A DNA stretch of 35,144 bases from Burkholderia sp. IMCC1007 (lineage in GTDB: Bacteria > Pseudomonadota > Gammaproteobacteria > Burkholderiales > Burkholderiaceae): assembly GCF_027257875.1 (NCBI RefSeq), contig NZ_JAPVQY010000071.1, forward strand, positions 1-35,144. Reading direction: 5' to 3'. The position numbers and the translations under genes were made by a program. Below, in pieces: positions 16,536 through 26,621 of the stretch (positions within the stretch are counted from its first letter, which is position 1; the number at the start of each line of letters is the position of its first letter). The notes under the pieces were generated by a model, which had not been told where the DNA came from, ran no database searches, and saw nothing but the letters and a program-made list of their open reading frames with translations.

Positions 16536-17767
16536 GCAGCCTCCCGCAGGAGATCCGCAAACCGCGGATACAGTTGACGATAGCGCTCTACCGCGCGGTC
16601 GATTTCCTCCTGCCCCCGGGAGGGCGCCCGATAGTCGGCGATCATCGTCCTCGCGACCTCGTCCACATTGAAACCGTCGATGTCATGAACGCGGGCGCTC
16701 AGGCCCAGGTCCGTCATGATGCCGCTCGTCTTGGGCAGGTAGGAGAGCGCCACGAGCGGCCGCCCTGCCAAGAGGCCGAAGATGCATGAATGAAAGCGGC
16801 TACCGAGAAATACCGAGGAGCCGGCGATGATGCTCCTGACGTCCGCCACGGGTCGATCCTTCTGGTCCAGGATGACAAATCCGGGACACAGTTCGGCGAT
16901 CTGGCGGCCTACCGGCAGATCGGCCGCGACCTGATTGACAATGACAATCCGGACGCCCAGCGTGTCGTGCAGGACATTCAGCAGCTCACACAGGTTGCGC
17001 ACATATCGCTCCTTGGCCTGCGTCTGGTCAGCGGCCAGCGGAAACGCCCATTCGATCACCGAGACCGCGATATAAGGCTCGTCCGGTTTGATTCCGAGTT
17101 CCGCTTTCATCGATGCGGTCGCGGCCGGCGTCGCGGCATGCCAGAAAGCAAGATCGCCCGTTCTGGCCACTCGCGCTGCCGGCAACGCGAGCGTCTCGAC
17201 GACAAAATGGTACGACTCGCTTTCCCGCACGCAGATGAGAGACGCTTTCGCGAGCACCTTTGCAGCAAACCACCGGCCGCGCCTGGAGCGGATCGGCCCG
17301 ACGCTCTGCGGCGCCAGAACCACGGTGGCACCGAATTTAGAAGCCGCCCAGATCTGAATCAGATTGGCGTAGTACGACGGATTCGAATCCTCAAGGTACC
17401 CACCCGGACAACTGACCACGACATCGGCTTTCCCGAGCGCATCAATCGCACGTCGTTGCTCGACCGGAATCAAACGGCCGAGCAGCCACGGTCGTCGCAA
17501 CGATACGTAGCAGATCGTGATGCCCTGGCGAACGACATTGCACAGACGGCGGCGCCACACGTGCTTCGATACGCAGTTCCCGAGCCGCTCGTGCCACGTC
17601 ACCCGCGGCAGATGGGCGCGTTGCGTCGACGGCTGGTATGCGATACCGCTGAGAGATGCGTGCGGATAGGCTTCGAGGATTTCGTCGATACACACCTCGA
17701 TGAGCGCCGCATCGCCTTTGTTCACGGCGCCAAAGACGTTGGCCACAACGACATTATTCACTTGCAT
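16532..17767 (-). CDS. Polysaccharide pyruvyl transferase family protein
   Basis: 411 aa from ATG 17767. It opens VVVANVFGAVNKGDAALIEV, the N-terminal Gly-rich pattern of the pyruvyl transferase family (CsaB, WcaK, GumL relatives), with CPGGYLEDSNPSYYANLIQI, VLAPQSVGPIRSRRGR, GSRFHSCIFGLLAGRPLVAL and a distal LG segment, all diagnostic. These enzymes use phosphoenolpyruvate to place a pyruvate ketal on a sugar, adding negative charge to the polymer. The start overlaps the stop of the preceding GT4 gene, which supports it over a longer reading from 17839. It is probably cytosolic or membrane-associated, acting on the lipid-linked unit. Confidence 0.88.
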   Translation of the reverse strand: MQVNNVVVANVFGAVNKGDAALIEVCIDEILEAYPHASLSGIAYQPSTQRAHLPRVTWHERLGNCVSKHVWRRRLCNVVRQGITICYVSLRRPWLLGRLIPVEQRRAIDALGKADVVVSCPGGYLEDSNPSYYANLIQIWAASKFGATVVLAPQSVGPIRSRRGRWFAAKVLAKASLICVRESESYHFVVETLALPAARVARTGDLAFWHAATPAATASMKAELGIKPDEPYIAVSVIEWAFPLAADQTQAKERYVRNLCELLNVLHDTLGVRIVIVNQVAADLPVGRQIAELCPGFVILDQKDRPVADVRSIIAGSSVFLGSRFHSCIFGLLAGRPLVALSYLPKTSGIMTDLGLSARVHDIDGFNVDEVARTMIADYRAPSRGQEEIDRAVERYRQLYPRFADLLREAA

Positions 17768-18906
17768 TTCGAGAACCCGTTCGCGAAGTTCAACACATTT
17801 TCGGAAAACCGCTGCAAATTCCAGGCATCGAGATTCCACGGAAAGTTACGCCTGAGCGCGGAGAGCTTCTCGTCGTCAAGCAGTGTCGCGACGCCCCGGT
17901 CGATGTCTTCATCCGTTCCATCCGTGACGAAACCGTTCTCGCCGTGTCGGACCAGTTCGTGTGCGGCCCCGCAGCCGTCGCTGCACAAGACGGGCGTCCC
18001 GCATGCGAGCGCCTCGTTCAGACACAGGCCCCACTGGTCATAGTCACTCAAGAGCATCATGAAATTGGCAAGCGACAGAAAAACCGGCATGTCCTGATTG
18101 GGAACCAGCCCTTTGAACACCACGTACCGCGCGATTCCGAGGCGCTCGCAGCGTGCGCGCAACGATGCCTCGAGTTCACCGGCGCCTATGATCAGCAGCG
18201 AAACACCGATCGTCCTTGCCCGCGAACGCGCGTACGCATCGATGACTTTGTCGACACGCTTGCGAGCCACCAGCCGCGACACGCAAACGATGTACTTTTC
18301 CGGCAATCCCATTTGCGCTCGAAGCTCAGCGGGCCGGACGCGGGCCGCGGCGGCGGCCGTCGTGAACCGGCTGTTGTCGACCACGTCGTAGCCGACGTGA
18401 ACGCGCTCCCCCGGGATGCCGAGGAACTGAAAGTACTGACGCTGCCGACGCCCTGCCACTATCGCGCCGTCATAGAGGCACGCAAGCCTGGCCTTGAGCA
18501 GCTCGCGGCCCGGCCGGCGCACACCGTCGTCGAACTTGCTGTCGGCGCAAAACACGATTTTCGTACGGCGCGCCAACCACCGGTAGATCAGCCCGACGAT
18601 CGAATATGGAAAGTTGTACCCGATCGTCACGATCATGTCCGGCTTCTCACGAACGATTTCCCTGAACAGGCACGCGAGAAATAACGGCCGCGTGTACCGC
18701 GTGTTTTCCTTCGTCACGTACCGCCAGCCGCTTGCCAACGCATCGCGCCCGGGGCGCTGCGCGTCCCGATGCAGGTAATCCGTCGATTTGCGATTCATCA
18801 CGAGCACGCGAAATTCGACGTTCGCCTGCACGAGACGGCGCTCGGCATCGTTCAAGCGCGCGGTATGGTAATCGCCGATGCTACCGATCAAGAACAGAAC
18901 CTTCAT
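17758..18906 (-). CDS. GT4-type glycosyltransferase
   Basis: 382 aa GT-B enzyme. It begins MKVLFLIGSIGDYHTARL and has VTIGYNFPYSIVGLIYRWL near the end of the acceptor domain. The donor half has CVSRLVARKRVDKVIDAY near 220 and LNEALACGTPVLCSD near 297, the canonical GT4 site. Its end overlaps the pyruvyltransferase start by 10 bases and its own start lies within the last 26 bases of wzx, so it is tightly packed in the operon. The longer in-frame reading from 19095 runs back inside wzx and is discarded. The sugar transferred is unknown. Confidence 0.88.
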   Translation of the reverse strand: MKVLFLIGSIGDYHTARLNDAERRLVQANVEFRVLVMNRKSTDYLHRDAQRPGRDALASGWRYVTKENTRYTRPLFLACLFREIVREKPDMIVTIGYNFPYSIVGLIYRWLARRTKIVFCADSKFDDGVRRPGRELLKARLACLYDGAIVAGRRQRQYFQFLGIPGERVHVGYDVVDNSRFTTAAAAARVRPAELRAQMGLPEKYIVCVSRLVARKRVDKVIDAYARSRARTIGVSLLIIGAGELEASLRARCERLGIARYVVFKGLVPNQDMPVFLSLANFMMLLSDYDQWGLCLNEALACGTPVLCSDGCGAAHELVRHGENGFVTDGTDEDIDRGVATLLDDEKLSALRRNFPWNLDAWNLQRFSENVLNFANGFSKCK

Positions 18907-20191
18907 ATTCCTTCTCGCGATACTCTTGAAATACCTCGTATTCGCCGAAGAGAACCAGGAACACGTCGAGCCCCAGCAGACAGATCGCGACGGATACGAG
19001 TCCTCCATGGCGCACGGCGAACAGTCCGGCGACGATCGCAATGCTGGCGGCGAGCAGATAGGCGAATGCAAAGCGGATATGGCGATTGATCGCAATCACG
19101 AAGATGGAAGCGGATTGCCACAGTGAATTCGCGACCATCGAGAGCAACAGGATGTCGAACAGCGTTGAATCGAAAACGACGTGCTTGCCCGTCCAGGCTG
19201 CATAAAACCGCTCTCCGTATGCGCTCATCGCGATACCGACCGTGCCCGCGACAGCCATCGTGACGATCGTCAGTCTGCGCTTGATACGTGTGACGTCGCC
19301 CTTTCTGCCGACGGCGGCAAGCTTCGACACTTCCGACCAGACCGAGTTTGACAACAGGTTCATCATTTGCACGGCTACGCGCGTAAGCGTTCGCATCGTG
19401 GAAAACGCCGCCACCTCCGCCGGACCGAGTGCCGTCCCGATCACCCAGAGAATCCCCTGGAAATTCAGTCCGTTGCTGAGTGGAAATCCGAGGAACGCCA
19501 GGGACGGAACCAGGGATTTCCTGAGCCACCCCCAGTCGATCGTCAACGGAAGCAGCGTGGCCCAAGGGCAATAGCGCCTCTTCACGATCTGCTGCGCAGC
19601 GAAGCCCGCACAGCGCGCGACGAGCATGCCGGTGGCAACCGCAATGGGTGTCTTGAATATCACCAGCGCGAGCAACCCGAACGCCAGCGCGACAAAGCGC
19701 GTCACGTTCAGAATACCGACGGACAGCGCATAGCAATTGGCACTTCGCAACGCGGCTGTCTGGGGGCCATACATCACGCTCAGGCATACGTCTCCAATCA
19801 GAATCAGCGCAACGAATCTGACCTCGTCCCCCGACATGTACCGAAATACGTGGCCGCCCGCGCCCAGGATCCACCACGCCGCGCCCGAGACGATCAGCAC
19901 GGTAAGCACGAACATGGCGACCGTGGCAGCGAGCGTCCGGTAAATCACCTGAAGTCGTTCGTGATCTCCGACTGCCGCCCGCTGGTCCATCTCGTTCGCA
20001 GCAACAGTCGACAAACCCAAGTCACTCAACGCGAGGTAGGTGGGAATCGTCGAGATGAGAATCCATTCTCCGTATTTCGCCGCACCCCATACTGACAGAA
20101 ACAGGGGAACCGATACGATCTGGGCGAAAACACTCACGGCCTGTCCGAGACCGTGAGCGACAAATGCCTTGATGATGCGTTGTGCCGACAT
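18881..20191 (-). CDS. wzx: Wzx-type polysaccharide flippase (MATE/MOP family)
   Basis: 436 aa from ATG 20191, about twelve to fourteen membrane helices. The N-terminal part has GQAVSVFAQIVSVPLFLSVWGAAKYGEWIL, split over residues 17-46, followed by ALSDLGLSTVAANEM, a pattern typical of Wzx/RfbX flippases, where a Gly-Trp or YGxW segment follows helix 1. It moves the undecaprenyl-linked repeat unit to the periplasm for Wzy. The ATG at 20218 would add nine residues. It lies 55 bases after wzc and overlaps the next glycosyltransferase gene. Confidence 0.88.
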   Translation of the reverse strand: MSAQRIIKAFVAHGLGQAVSVFAQIVSVPLFLSVWGAAKYGEWILISTIPTYLALSDLGLSTVAANEMDQRAAVGDHERLQVIYRTLAATVAMFVLTVLIVSGAAWWILGAGGHVFRYMSGDEVRFVALILIGDVCLSVMYGPQTAALRSANCYALSVGILNVTRFVALAFGLLALVIFKTPIAVATGMLVARCAGFAAQQIVKRRYCPWATLLPLTIDWGWLRKSLVPSLAFLGFPLSNGLNFQGILWVIGTALGPAEVAAFSTMRTLTRVAVQMMNLLSNSVWSEVSKLAAVGRKGDVTRIKRRLTIVTMAVAGTVGIAMSAYGERFYAAWTGKHVVFDSTLFDILLLSMVANSLWQSASIFVIAINRHIRFAFAYLLAASIAIVAGLFAVRHGGLVSVAICLLGLDVFLVLFGEYEVFQEYREKEYEGSVLDR

Positions 20192-20246
20192 GGTGGGTTC
20201 GAATCGATAGCCGGGCAAGGCGCGTCGTCCGGGCCCGGTCTTGAAA

Positions 20247-22481
20247 TCATTGCCGCGGTGCGTATTCGTACTGGTACGCGTACTTGTATTTCCCGTATGC
20301 GTACCCCCCTGTGTTCAGCGGCAGATCGTTAAAGATCACGCCTTTCAGCGTCCCGCCCCCCTGGCGCAACTGCTTGATTGCCATTTCCACTTCTCGCGGC
20401 GGATTCGCACCGAAGCGCAACACCAGCAGCGTCACACCCGCGTAGCGACCGACGATGGCGGGGTCCGTGACGGCCAACACCGGCGGGGTATCGACGATGA
20501 CACTGTCGTAACACGACGACAGATGATTCAACACCTTTTCGAAGTTGGGATGCAGGAGCAGCTCGGCCGCATTCGGCGGCAATTCGCCGGTAGGCATGAA
20601 GTCAAGGCCCTTCACGAGCGTGTCGCGCTGGATGAATTCGCCGGCATCTGCGCCTGACCGGATCAACTCGGTCAATCCGTGTCCTCGCTCTGCCCCGACA
20701 TAGCGATGCAGATAGCCTCGACGGAGATCGCCATCGATTAGCAGCACTCTCTTTCCCGTACTCGCCATCAGTGCAGCGAGGTTGATCGCAATGAACGATT
20801 TGCCTACGCCCGGCGCGGGGCCGGTCAGCATCAAGATGTTGTTTTTGGCGTCGAATTGCGCGAACTGCAGTGCGGTGCGCAAACTGCGGATGGCTTCGAC
20901 AGCGAGGTCGGTCGGTGCGGCCTGGGCCAGCAACGGCGTATCGCTGCCGCCCGATCGCTCGATTCGTCCGAAGGTCGATTGTTGCTCACTATGCGGAATC
21001 GTCGCATAGACAGGAATTCCGAACTGGTCTTCCACTTCGGTCGGATCCTCGATGCCGCTGCGCAACGCCTTGAGCGCGAAGGCGGTGACCAACCCGAGGA
21101 AAATGCCGAGCGTCGTGGCCACGAGGATGATCAGACCGGGACGCGGCCATACCGGCACTGTGATCAGCTCGGCGCCGTCGAGCAGACGGACGTTACCGGT
21201 CTTGCCCGCCTTCAGTACCCTCAATTGCTCAACGTTGTTGAGCAGCGTGGTATAGATTTCCTGAGCCACCATCGCGTCACGAGCGAGGCCGACGGTATCC
21301 TGCTCATTGGCCGGAATCGCTTTCAGTCGCTGATTGAATCCCGCGATCTGAGCGTTGACGGTATCGAGCTGTCGATTGACGGCGTCGACGTTCGGATGCT
21401 GCGGGGTGAAGCGCTGAAGCAGTTGATCACGTTGAAGCACGAGCTGGCTCTTCTGAACCTCCGCCTGCACGATCTGATTCAGCAAGCTCTGCGCCTCGAC
21501 GGGCAGATCGACGATGGTATTTTTCGTCCTGTAATTGTTGTACTTCGTTTCCGCCTTGGTCAGATTGTCCTTCAACCCTGGCAACTGGCGGTCGAGGAAC
21601 CGAATCATGTTGTCCGCCTCCGCCGACTTTCTGTCGACGTTCTGCTTGACATACAACCGCGCGATCTCGTTAAGCACCGCCTGGGTCTTGTGCGGATCGT
21701 CGCTGCGCCAGACCGTGGTGATGATGCCGGAATCTTTCCCTTGCTCCGAGATGTTGAGCGACTTCTGAAGTCGCGTAATGACGTCGAGGCGCTTCGAGTG
21801 AACGAGCTCAAATCGCGCCCCTGGCCGGCCGACGAGTCGCTCGACTGTGACCGTAACCATGCCGCCCGCGACCGACGCACGGCACACCTTGCCGACATCG
21901 CAATGGTCGACCACAGCCTGGTCGTCGGGCGAACGCAGGCTGTACTGGCCGTTCGACAGTGCAGTCACCGTCCAGATGCGACCGTTGTACTGCGACGGCA
22001 CCTCCATCTGCGTGACGTCGATCGCCTCGTTCCCCCACGCGAAGGACGGCAGATTCAGGCGTGGCGCTCCATCGACGGGTGCAGGCAGCCGTGACGCGAG
22101 GAAACGACCAAACAGCGGGAAATAGGTTGGTTTCGCGTCGATATCCAGATGCACTGCATCCACGGTGGGACCGAGGATCATGCGCGACCTCAGAATCTCG
22201 ATTTCCGTCGTAGCAGCCGTCTTCAGTTCGAACATGCTTGCCAGATCGCCCAGGGCCGATCCGATCGAATTGCCGTTCTCTTCGACCTGAACCAGGATGT
22301 TCGACTCGTACGTAGGTCTGGTGATCAACGCATACACGGCGCCCAGCAACGCTGCACCGAGCGCGAACGCGAGAATTACGTTCCTATATTCCAGCAGCGC
22401 GGCCAGGTGCTCGCCGAGACTTGTGCTTTCCTCGGCTGAGGAACTGCGTTGCCTGGACAGGAAATCATCTGCTTCTTGCAT
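20247..22481 (-). CDS. wzc: Wzc-type polysaccharide co-polymerase / bacterial tyrosine autokinase
   Basis: 744 aa. Wzz-like N-terminus with a membrane helix near 35-53, a periplasmic coiled-coil region (about 285-395), a second helix near 449-471 and a cytoplasmic BY-kinase domain. Walker A GPAPGVGKS is at 554-562, Walker A' LLIDGDLR at 580-587 and Walker B VIVDTPP at 661-667. The tail carries seven Tyr between 727 and 740, the autophosphorylation cluster. Cycling between phosphorylated and free states, with Wzb as phosphatase, sets chain length and export through Wza. Both activities are on one chain, as in proteobacteria. It is complete. Confidence 0.96.
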   Translation of the reverse strand: MQEADDFLSRQRSSSAEESTSLGEHLAALLEYRNVILAFALGAALLGAVYALITRPTYESNILVQVEENGNSIGSALGDLASMFELKTAATTEIEILRSRMILGPTVDAVHLDIDAKPTYFPLFGRFLASRLPAPVDGAPRLNLPSFAWGNEAIDVTQMEVPSQYNGRIWTVTALSNGQYSLRSPDDQAVVDHCDVGKVCRASVAGGMVTVTVERLVGRPGARFELVHSKRLDVITRLQKSLNISEQGKDSGIITTVWRSDDPHKTQAVLNEIARLYVKQNVDRKSAEADNMIRFLDRQLPGLKDNLTKAETKYNNYRTKNTIVDLPVEAQSLLNQIVQAEVQKSQLVLQRDQLLQRFTPQHPNVDAVNRQLDTVNAQIAGFNQRLKAIPANEQDTVGLARDAMVAQEIYTTLLNNVEQLRVLKAGKTGNVRLLDGAELITVPVWPRPGLIILVATTLGIFLGLVTAFALKALRSGIEDPTEVEDQFGIPVYATIPHSEQQSTFGRIERSGGSDTPLLAQAAPTDLAVEAIRSLRTALQFAQFDAKNNILMLTGPAPGVGKSFIAINLAALMASTGKRVLLIDGDLRRGYLHRYVGAERGHGLTELIRSGADAGEFIQRDTLVKGLDFMPTGELPPNAAELLLHPNFEKVLNHLSSCYDSVIVDTPPVLAVTDPAIVGRYAGVTLLVLRFGANPPREVEMAIKQLRQGGGTLKGVIFNDLPLNTGGYAYGKYKYAYQYEYAPRQ

Positions 22482-22569
22482 GGGCTTGGTTCAATTGGTT
22501 GAGTTGCTGAAACGTGTCCGAATCGGGGCCTTTCAGTCCCTTCACCGGCCTTGCCGGGATGCCAGCCGC

Positions 22570-23043
22570 TCAGCGCGTCTGCAGTGCATCCGGTTCCGTG
22601 ACGCGCCGGCCGGATGTCGCAATCCTTTCCGACCACGCGCTCACGCCTTTTTCGATCGAGTCGAGTGCCATCTCGAACGCCTCCCGACCGCGCCTGAACG
22701 GATCTCGAATATCGGCATCGCCGAATTCCCCCAGGCGAAACACCCGCCCCCTCGACAGCGGGTTCAATCTTTCGACATAGCGCTTCTGCTCCATGTCCAT
22801 GACGAGCACCAGATCGGCGTGCATGCAATGCAAGCGCAGCAGTTGCCTTGCACGATGACCTTCAATGTCCAGGCCTCTCGCCCGCATTAATTCTCTGGCG
22901 ACCGGGTCCGCCTGCTCCCCGATCAGCGCGCCCACCCCCGCGGATTGCACAATGCAATCCGGTAGCTCGCTCGCCAGCATGGCCTCAGCCATCGGGCTGC
23001 GACATATGTTTCCGATACAAACAACCAAAATGGACCGAATCAT
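22570..23043 (-). CDS. wzb: Low-molecular-weight protein-tyrosine phosphatase (Wzb)
   Basis: 157 aa. Active-site P-loop CIGNICRS at residues 9-16 (Cys9, Arg15 of C-x5-R) and the general acid Asp in DPF at 114. The length suits the family, with a short extra C-terminal tail of about ten residues. It should dephosphorylate the tyrosine tail of the Wzc encoded 88 bases downstream. The start at 23043 puts the P-loop at the usual position; the in-frame extension upstream to 23424 overlaps fcl and is not real. It is the first gene after a 145 base gap in the operon. Confidence 0.95.
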   Translation of the reverse strand: MIRSILVVCIGNICRSPMAEAMLASELPDCIVQSAGVGALIGEQADPVARELMRARGLDIEGHRARQLLRLHCMHADLVLVMDMEQKRYVERLNPLSRGRVFRLGEFGDADIRDPFRRGREAFEMALDSIEKGVSAWSERIATSGRRVTEPDALQTR

Positions 23044-23188
23044 CGATATTTCCCGGTATCGTCCTGGGTTAGCCGGACGCCCACTGCGACACGTCAGCGA
23101 CATCAAAATGAAAATGCTCCGAGCCAACCGGAGGCGCATGATGTCATGCGACCTTGGCCATCCCGACACGCTGGCCGCACGCTGCGTT

Positions 23189-24160
23189 CTACGACGTCGC
23201 GAATTCCGCATATCTCGCCTGATAGTCGGCGTACGCGATAGCCAGCCCCTCTTCGAGGCCGGTCGTCGCGCATATCCCGAGCGAATGCAGCTCGCCCACA
23301 TCGAGAAGCTTCCGGGGAGTGCCATCCGGCTTGGACGTGTCGAAGACGATTTCACCGTCGAATCCGACAACCTTGGCGATCGTCCGAGCCAGCTCCGCAA
23401 TCGACAGGTCCACGCCGGTGCCAACGTTGATATGCGCGGTCGGCGGCCGTCTCGCCTGCTTCCACTGATCAGCCGGAATCTGCATGATGGCCACGGCGGC
23501 GGTCGCGAGATCGTCTACGTAGAGCAGCTCGCGCTTCGGGCGCCCACTGCCCCAGACCGTCACCGATGCGCTGCCGCCTGTCTTGGCTTCATGCATCCTG
23601 CGTATCAGCGCCGGCACTACATGGCTGTTCTCCGCGTGGTAGTTGTCGCCCGGACCGTACAGGTTGGTCGGCATGACGCTGCGAAAGTCAGTGCCATACT
23701 GCCGGTTATAGCTCTCGCACAGCTTCAGTCCTGCAATCTTGGCAATCGCGTACGGTTCGTTGGTCGGCTCGAGATACCCGGAAAGCAGCGCGTGTTCCGG
23801 AATCGGCTGCTCGGAGAACTTCGGGTAAATGCATGATGAGCCGAAGAACATCAGCCTATGGACGGATGCGCGATACGCCTGGTGAATGACGTTCGCCTCG
23901 ATCATGAGATTGTCATAGATGAAATCGGCCGGATACACCGCGTTGGCCTGGATTCCGCCGACCTTTGCCGCCGCCAGGTACACGTGGTCGATCGCCTCGC
24001 TCTGGAAGAACGACTCGACCGCATCGCCATCCGCGAGATCGAGTTCCGCGCGCGTGCGAGTGACGACCGTGCACGATTTCATTGCCGACAGCCGGCGGAC
24101 GATCGCACGTCCGACCATGCCATTGTGGCCCGCGACGAATACTTTGATGTGTTCGCCCAT
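23189..24160 (-). CDS. fcl: GDP-L-fucose synthase
   Basis: 323 aa short-chain dehydrogenase/reductase of the extended type. NADP-binding GHNGMVG is at 11-17, the catalytic Ser lies in GSSCIYPK (107-114) and YxxxK is at Tyr137/Lys141 (YAIAK). NLYGPGDNYH and RELLYVDDLA are typical of GMER/WcaG. It performs 3,5-epimerisation and 4-reduction of GDP-4-keto-6-deoxymannose, completing GDP-L-fucose synthesis. It follows gmd by only 4 bases, as in colanic acid clusters. This pair is the best evidence that the EPS contains L-fucose. Confidence 0.96.
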   Translation of the reverse strand: MGEHIKVFVAGHNGMVGRAIVRRLSAMKSCTVVTRTRAELDLADGDAVESFFQSEAIDHVYLAAAKVGGIQANAVYPADFIYDNLMIEANVIHQAYRASVHRLMFFGSSCIYPKFSEQPIPEHALLSGYLEPTNEPYAIAKIAGLKLCESYNRQYGTDFRSVMPTNLYGPGDNYHAENSHVVPALIRRMHEAKTGGSASVTVWGSGRPKRELLYVDDLATAAVAIMQIPADQWKQARRPPTAHINVGTGVDLSIAELARTIAKVVGFDGEIVFDTSKPDGTPRKLLDVGELHSLGICATTGLEEGLAIAYADYQARYAEFATS

Positions 24161-24164
24161 TTCG

Positions 24165-25283
24165 TTACTCGTTGTATGCGAAAGCCGTGAAACCGGCCAG
24201 TTTGATCAATGCATCGCGCTTTGCCGCCTGATAGTCGGCACGGACCATTTCCTTGACCAGATCTTCGAATGCAATCTTCGGCGTCCAACCGAGTTTCTTT
24301 CGCGCATTGGTGGCATCGCCGAGCAAAGTTTCGACTTCCGTCGGACGGAAGTAGCGCGGATCGACACGCACGATCACGTCACCTTGCTTGACCTTGAGAT
24401 CGGCATTCTCGACCGCATCCACGATGGCGATCTCGTCCACGCCCGACCCCTCGAAGCGCAGAACAATTCCCAATTCGAGCGCCGCGCATTCGACGAACTT
24501 TCGGACACTGTGCTGGATTCCCGTCGCAATGACGAAGTCTTCCGCCTGTTCCTGCTGGAGCATCAGCCATTGCATCTCGACGTAGTCGCGCGCATGCCCC
24601 CAGTCGCGCAGGGCGGACAAGTTGCCGAGATACAGGCAATCCTGCAGGCCCACCGCGATTCGCGACAGTGCGCGCGTGATCTTTCTCGTCACGAAAGTTT
24701 CACCACGCACCGGGGATTCGTGATTGAAAAGAATGCCGTTGCATGCATAGAGGCCGTACGCTTCGCGATAATTCACGGTGATCCAGTACGCGTAAAGCTT
24801 GGCGACGGCGTACGGGCTGCGTGGGTAGAACGGTGTCGTCTCGCGCTGCGGAGTCTCCTGGACCAGTCCGTAGAGCTCCGATGTCGACGCCTGATAAAAG
24901 CGCGTCTTTTCCTCGAGAGACAGGATGCGAATCGCCTCGAGCACGCGCAGGGCGCCGATACCATCAGCGTTCGCCGTATACTCGGGTTCCTCGAACGACA
25001 CGGCGACATGGCTTTGTGCGGCAAGGTTATAGATCTCGTCGGGCTGAACGCGCTGGACGATCCGCACGATGCTCGTCGAGTCCGTCAGATCGCCGTGGTG
25101 CAGCACGAATCGACGATCCGATACATGCGGATCCTGGTAAAGGTGGTCGATACGATCGGTATTGAACAGCGACGCGCGGCGTTTGATACCGTGCACCTCG
25201 TAACCTTTTTCCAGCAGAAGCTCCGCCAGATACGATCCGTCCTGTCCCGTCACACCGGTGATTAGCGCTACCTTTCGTGTCAT
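24165..25283 (-). CDS. gmd: GDP-mannose 4,6-dehydratase
   Basis: 372 aa. Rossmann motif GVTGQDG at 10-16, KRRASLFNTDRIDHLY characteristic of Gmd, catalytic TSE region ASTSELYG, and YxxxK at Tyr158/Lys162. Later HARDYVEMQWLML and the C-terminal LGWTPKIAFEDLVKEM agree with the family. It converts GDP-D-mannose (from ManC) to GDP-4-keto-6-deoxymannose, the substrate of the Fcl encoded next. The ATG at 25283 gives the known N-terminus; the upstream in-frame stretch to 25385 is unrelated. Confidence 0.97.
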   Translation of the reverse strand: MTRKVALITGVTGQDGSYLAELLLEKGYEVHGIKRRASLFNTDRIDHLYQDPHVSDRRFVLHHGDLTDSTSIVRIVQRVQPDEIYNLAAQSHVAVSFEEPEYTANADGIGALRVLEAIRILSLEEKTRFYQASTSELYGLVQETPQRETTPFYPRSPYAVAKLYAYWITVNYREAYGLYACNGILFNHESPVRGETFVTRKITRALSRIAVGLQDCLYLGNLSALRDWGHARDYVEMQWLMLQQEQAEDFVIATGIQHSVRKFVECAALELGIVLRFEGSGVDEIAIVDAVENADLKVKQGDVIVRVDPRYFRPTEVETLLGDATNARKKLGWTPKIAFEDLVKEMVRADYQAAKRDALIKLAGFTAFAYNE

Positions 25284-25404
25284 GTTTTCACTCCACATCC
25301 CCTGTTCGCCGCCGGGGGGGTTGCAAATGTCCTGCTGAATTTCAGAACCGCTCGCTCGATGAAGTGCCGCGAACGGCCGCCGCATCCGTTCGGCTCCGTG
25401 TCCA

Positions 25405-26580
25405 TCACTTCGTCACCACCGCCGCCGTCAGCCCGGCATTCACAGCCGGCAACAGCAGACTGAGCACCCGGTTCAGGCGAACCAGACCGTTGCCGTCGAC
25501 ATAGACGACATCATTCGGCTGAAGCTGAAACTGGTTGGCCAGAACCATCGCAACAGGCGAACGTGCGTCGAGATGAAAGACGTGCGGCTCGGCATTCAAC
25601 GCGCCACGAATCACATACATTTGGGCGGCGTCGGCGGTGTTGACGTTGATGCTGCCCGCCTGCGAGATCGCGTCGCTGAGCGAAAGCGACCCGTCCCGCA
25701 TTGGCAGGGCCGTCATCGGCTTGTTGACCTCGCCCATCACGTACACGCCGTTCTGATCGCGCGGCAGCACGCGCAGCAGATCGCCATTGCGCAGAACGAC
25801 GTGCGCCGGATTCTCCCCGCTTGCGAGCATTGCCGTCAGATTGATCGGATAAGACTTCGCGCCACGCACGAGCACCATTCGACTCTGGTCGGCCGTGGCG
25901 CTGAATCCGCCGGCCCGCGTGACAGCCTCATACAATGTCATCGGCACATCGTTGACCGGAACCGCCCCGGGCGTATGCACTTCACCATCTACATAGATCT
26001 GCTTCGACCGGAACGATGCGACACGTACCGTCACCTGCGGATCGCGGAATACGCTCGCGAGGCCGGCTGTCAGTTTTTTCTGAACCTCTTCCGGTTGAAG
26101 CGAGGCGACGTGCAGCTTGCCGATATACGGAAACTGAAGATCGCCGTTCTGATCCACCAAGTGCCCCGGGGCGGGATCGAACGGCCGCGAGCTCGGCGTG
26201 GAAAGCTGGGGCCCTTGCGATTCGACAAGCTCCGGGTGATCCCATACCGTGATTTGCAGGACATCCCCCGGACCGATCACGTACGGTGCAGGCTTCGAAA
26301 AAAGCGCGGCATATTCGGGGGTGCCAGCCCCCTGACGCTGCTCCCTGACCTGCCTGATCAGATCGACCGTAATTTCGGTGACGGGTACGTCCGCTCGCGC
26401 GGCCGGATGCTGGTTGTCGGCTGCGCTGACCGCAATCGACGCTGGCGCTTGCATGCGCATGCCGGGTGCGAACGTGCAAGCCGACAGTGCGGCGCATGAT
26501 GCGACCAGTAGCGTCGCCGGCATGCGGCCGATCCGATACCGATACCTATCACGCTCGCTGCGCGTCCTTGTCGTCATCAT
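25405..26580 (-). CDS. wza: Outer-membrane polysaccharide export lipoprotein (Wza-like)
   Basis: 391 aa from ATG 26580. A hydrophobic segment MPATLLVASCAALSAC ends in a lipobox (LSAC, Cys near residue 35). The Poly_export domain starts YVIGPGDVLQITVWDHPEL, followed by FPYIGKLHVASLQPEEV and SLBB-type domains (YVDGEVHTPGAVPVNDVP; VYVMGEVNKPM). The C-terminus LNRVLSLLLPAV fits the amphipathic outer-membrane helix of Wza. It forms the octameric export channel. GGAAAG lies about 8 bases before the chosen start; an ATG at 26604 adds eight residues. The n-region is long for a lipoprotein signal. Confidence 0.93.
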   Translation of the reverse strand: MMTTRTRSERDRYRYRIGRMPATLLVASCAALSACTFAPGMRMQAPASIAVSAADNQHPAARADVPVTEITVDLIRQVREQRQGAGTPEYAALFSKPAPYVIGPGDVLQITVWDHPELVESQGPQLSTPSSRPFDPAPGHLVDQNGDLQFPYIGKLHVASLQPEEVQKKLTAGLASVFRDPQVTVRVASFRSKQIYVDGEVHTPGAVPVNDVPMTLYEAVTRAGGFSATADQSRMVLVRGAKSYPINLTAMLASGENPAHVVLRNGDLLRVLPRDQNGVYVMGEVNKPMTALPMRDGSLSLSDAISQAGSINVNTADAAQMYVIRGALNAEPHVFHLDARSPVAMVLANQFQLQPNDVVYVDGNGLVRLNRVLSLLLPAVNAGLTAAVVTK

Positions 26581-26621
26581 CAAAATACTTTCCGCAAGTT
26601 TCATCCGTTTGCCCTGGACGC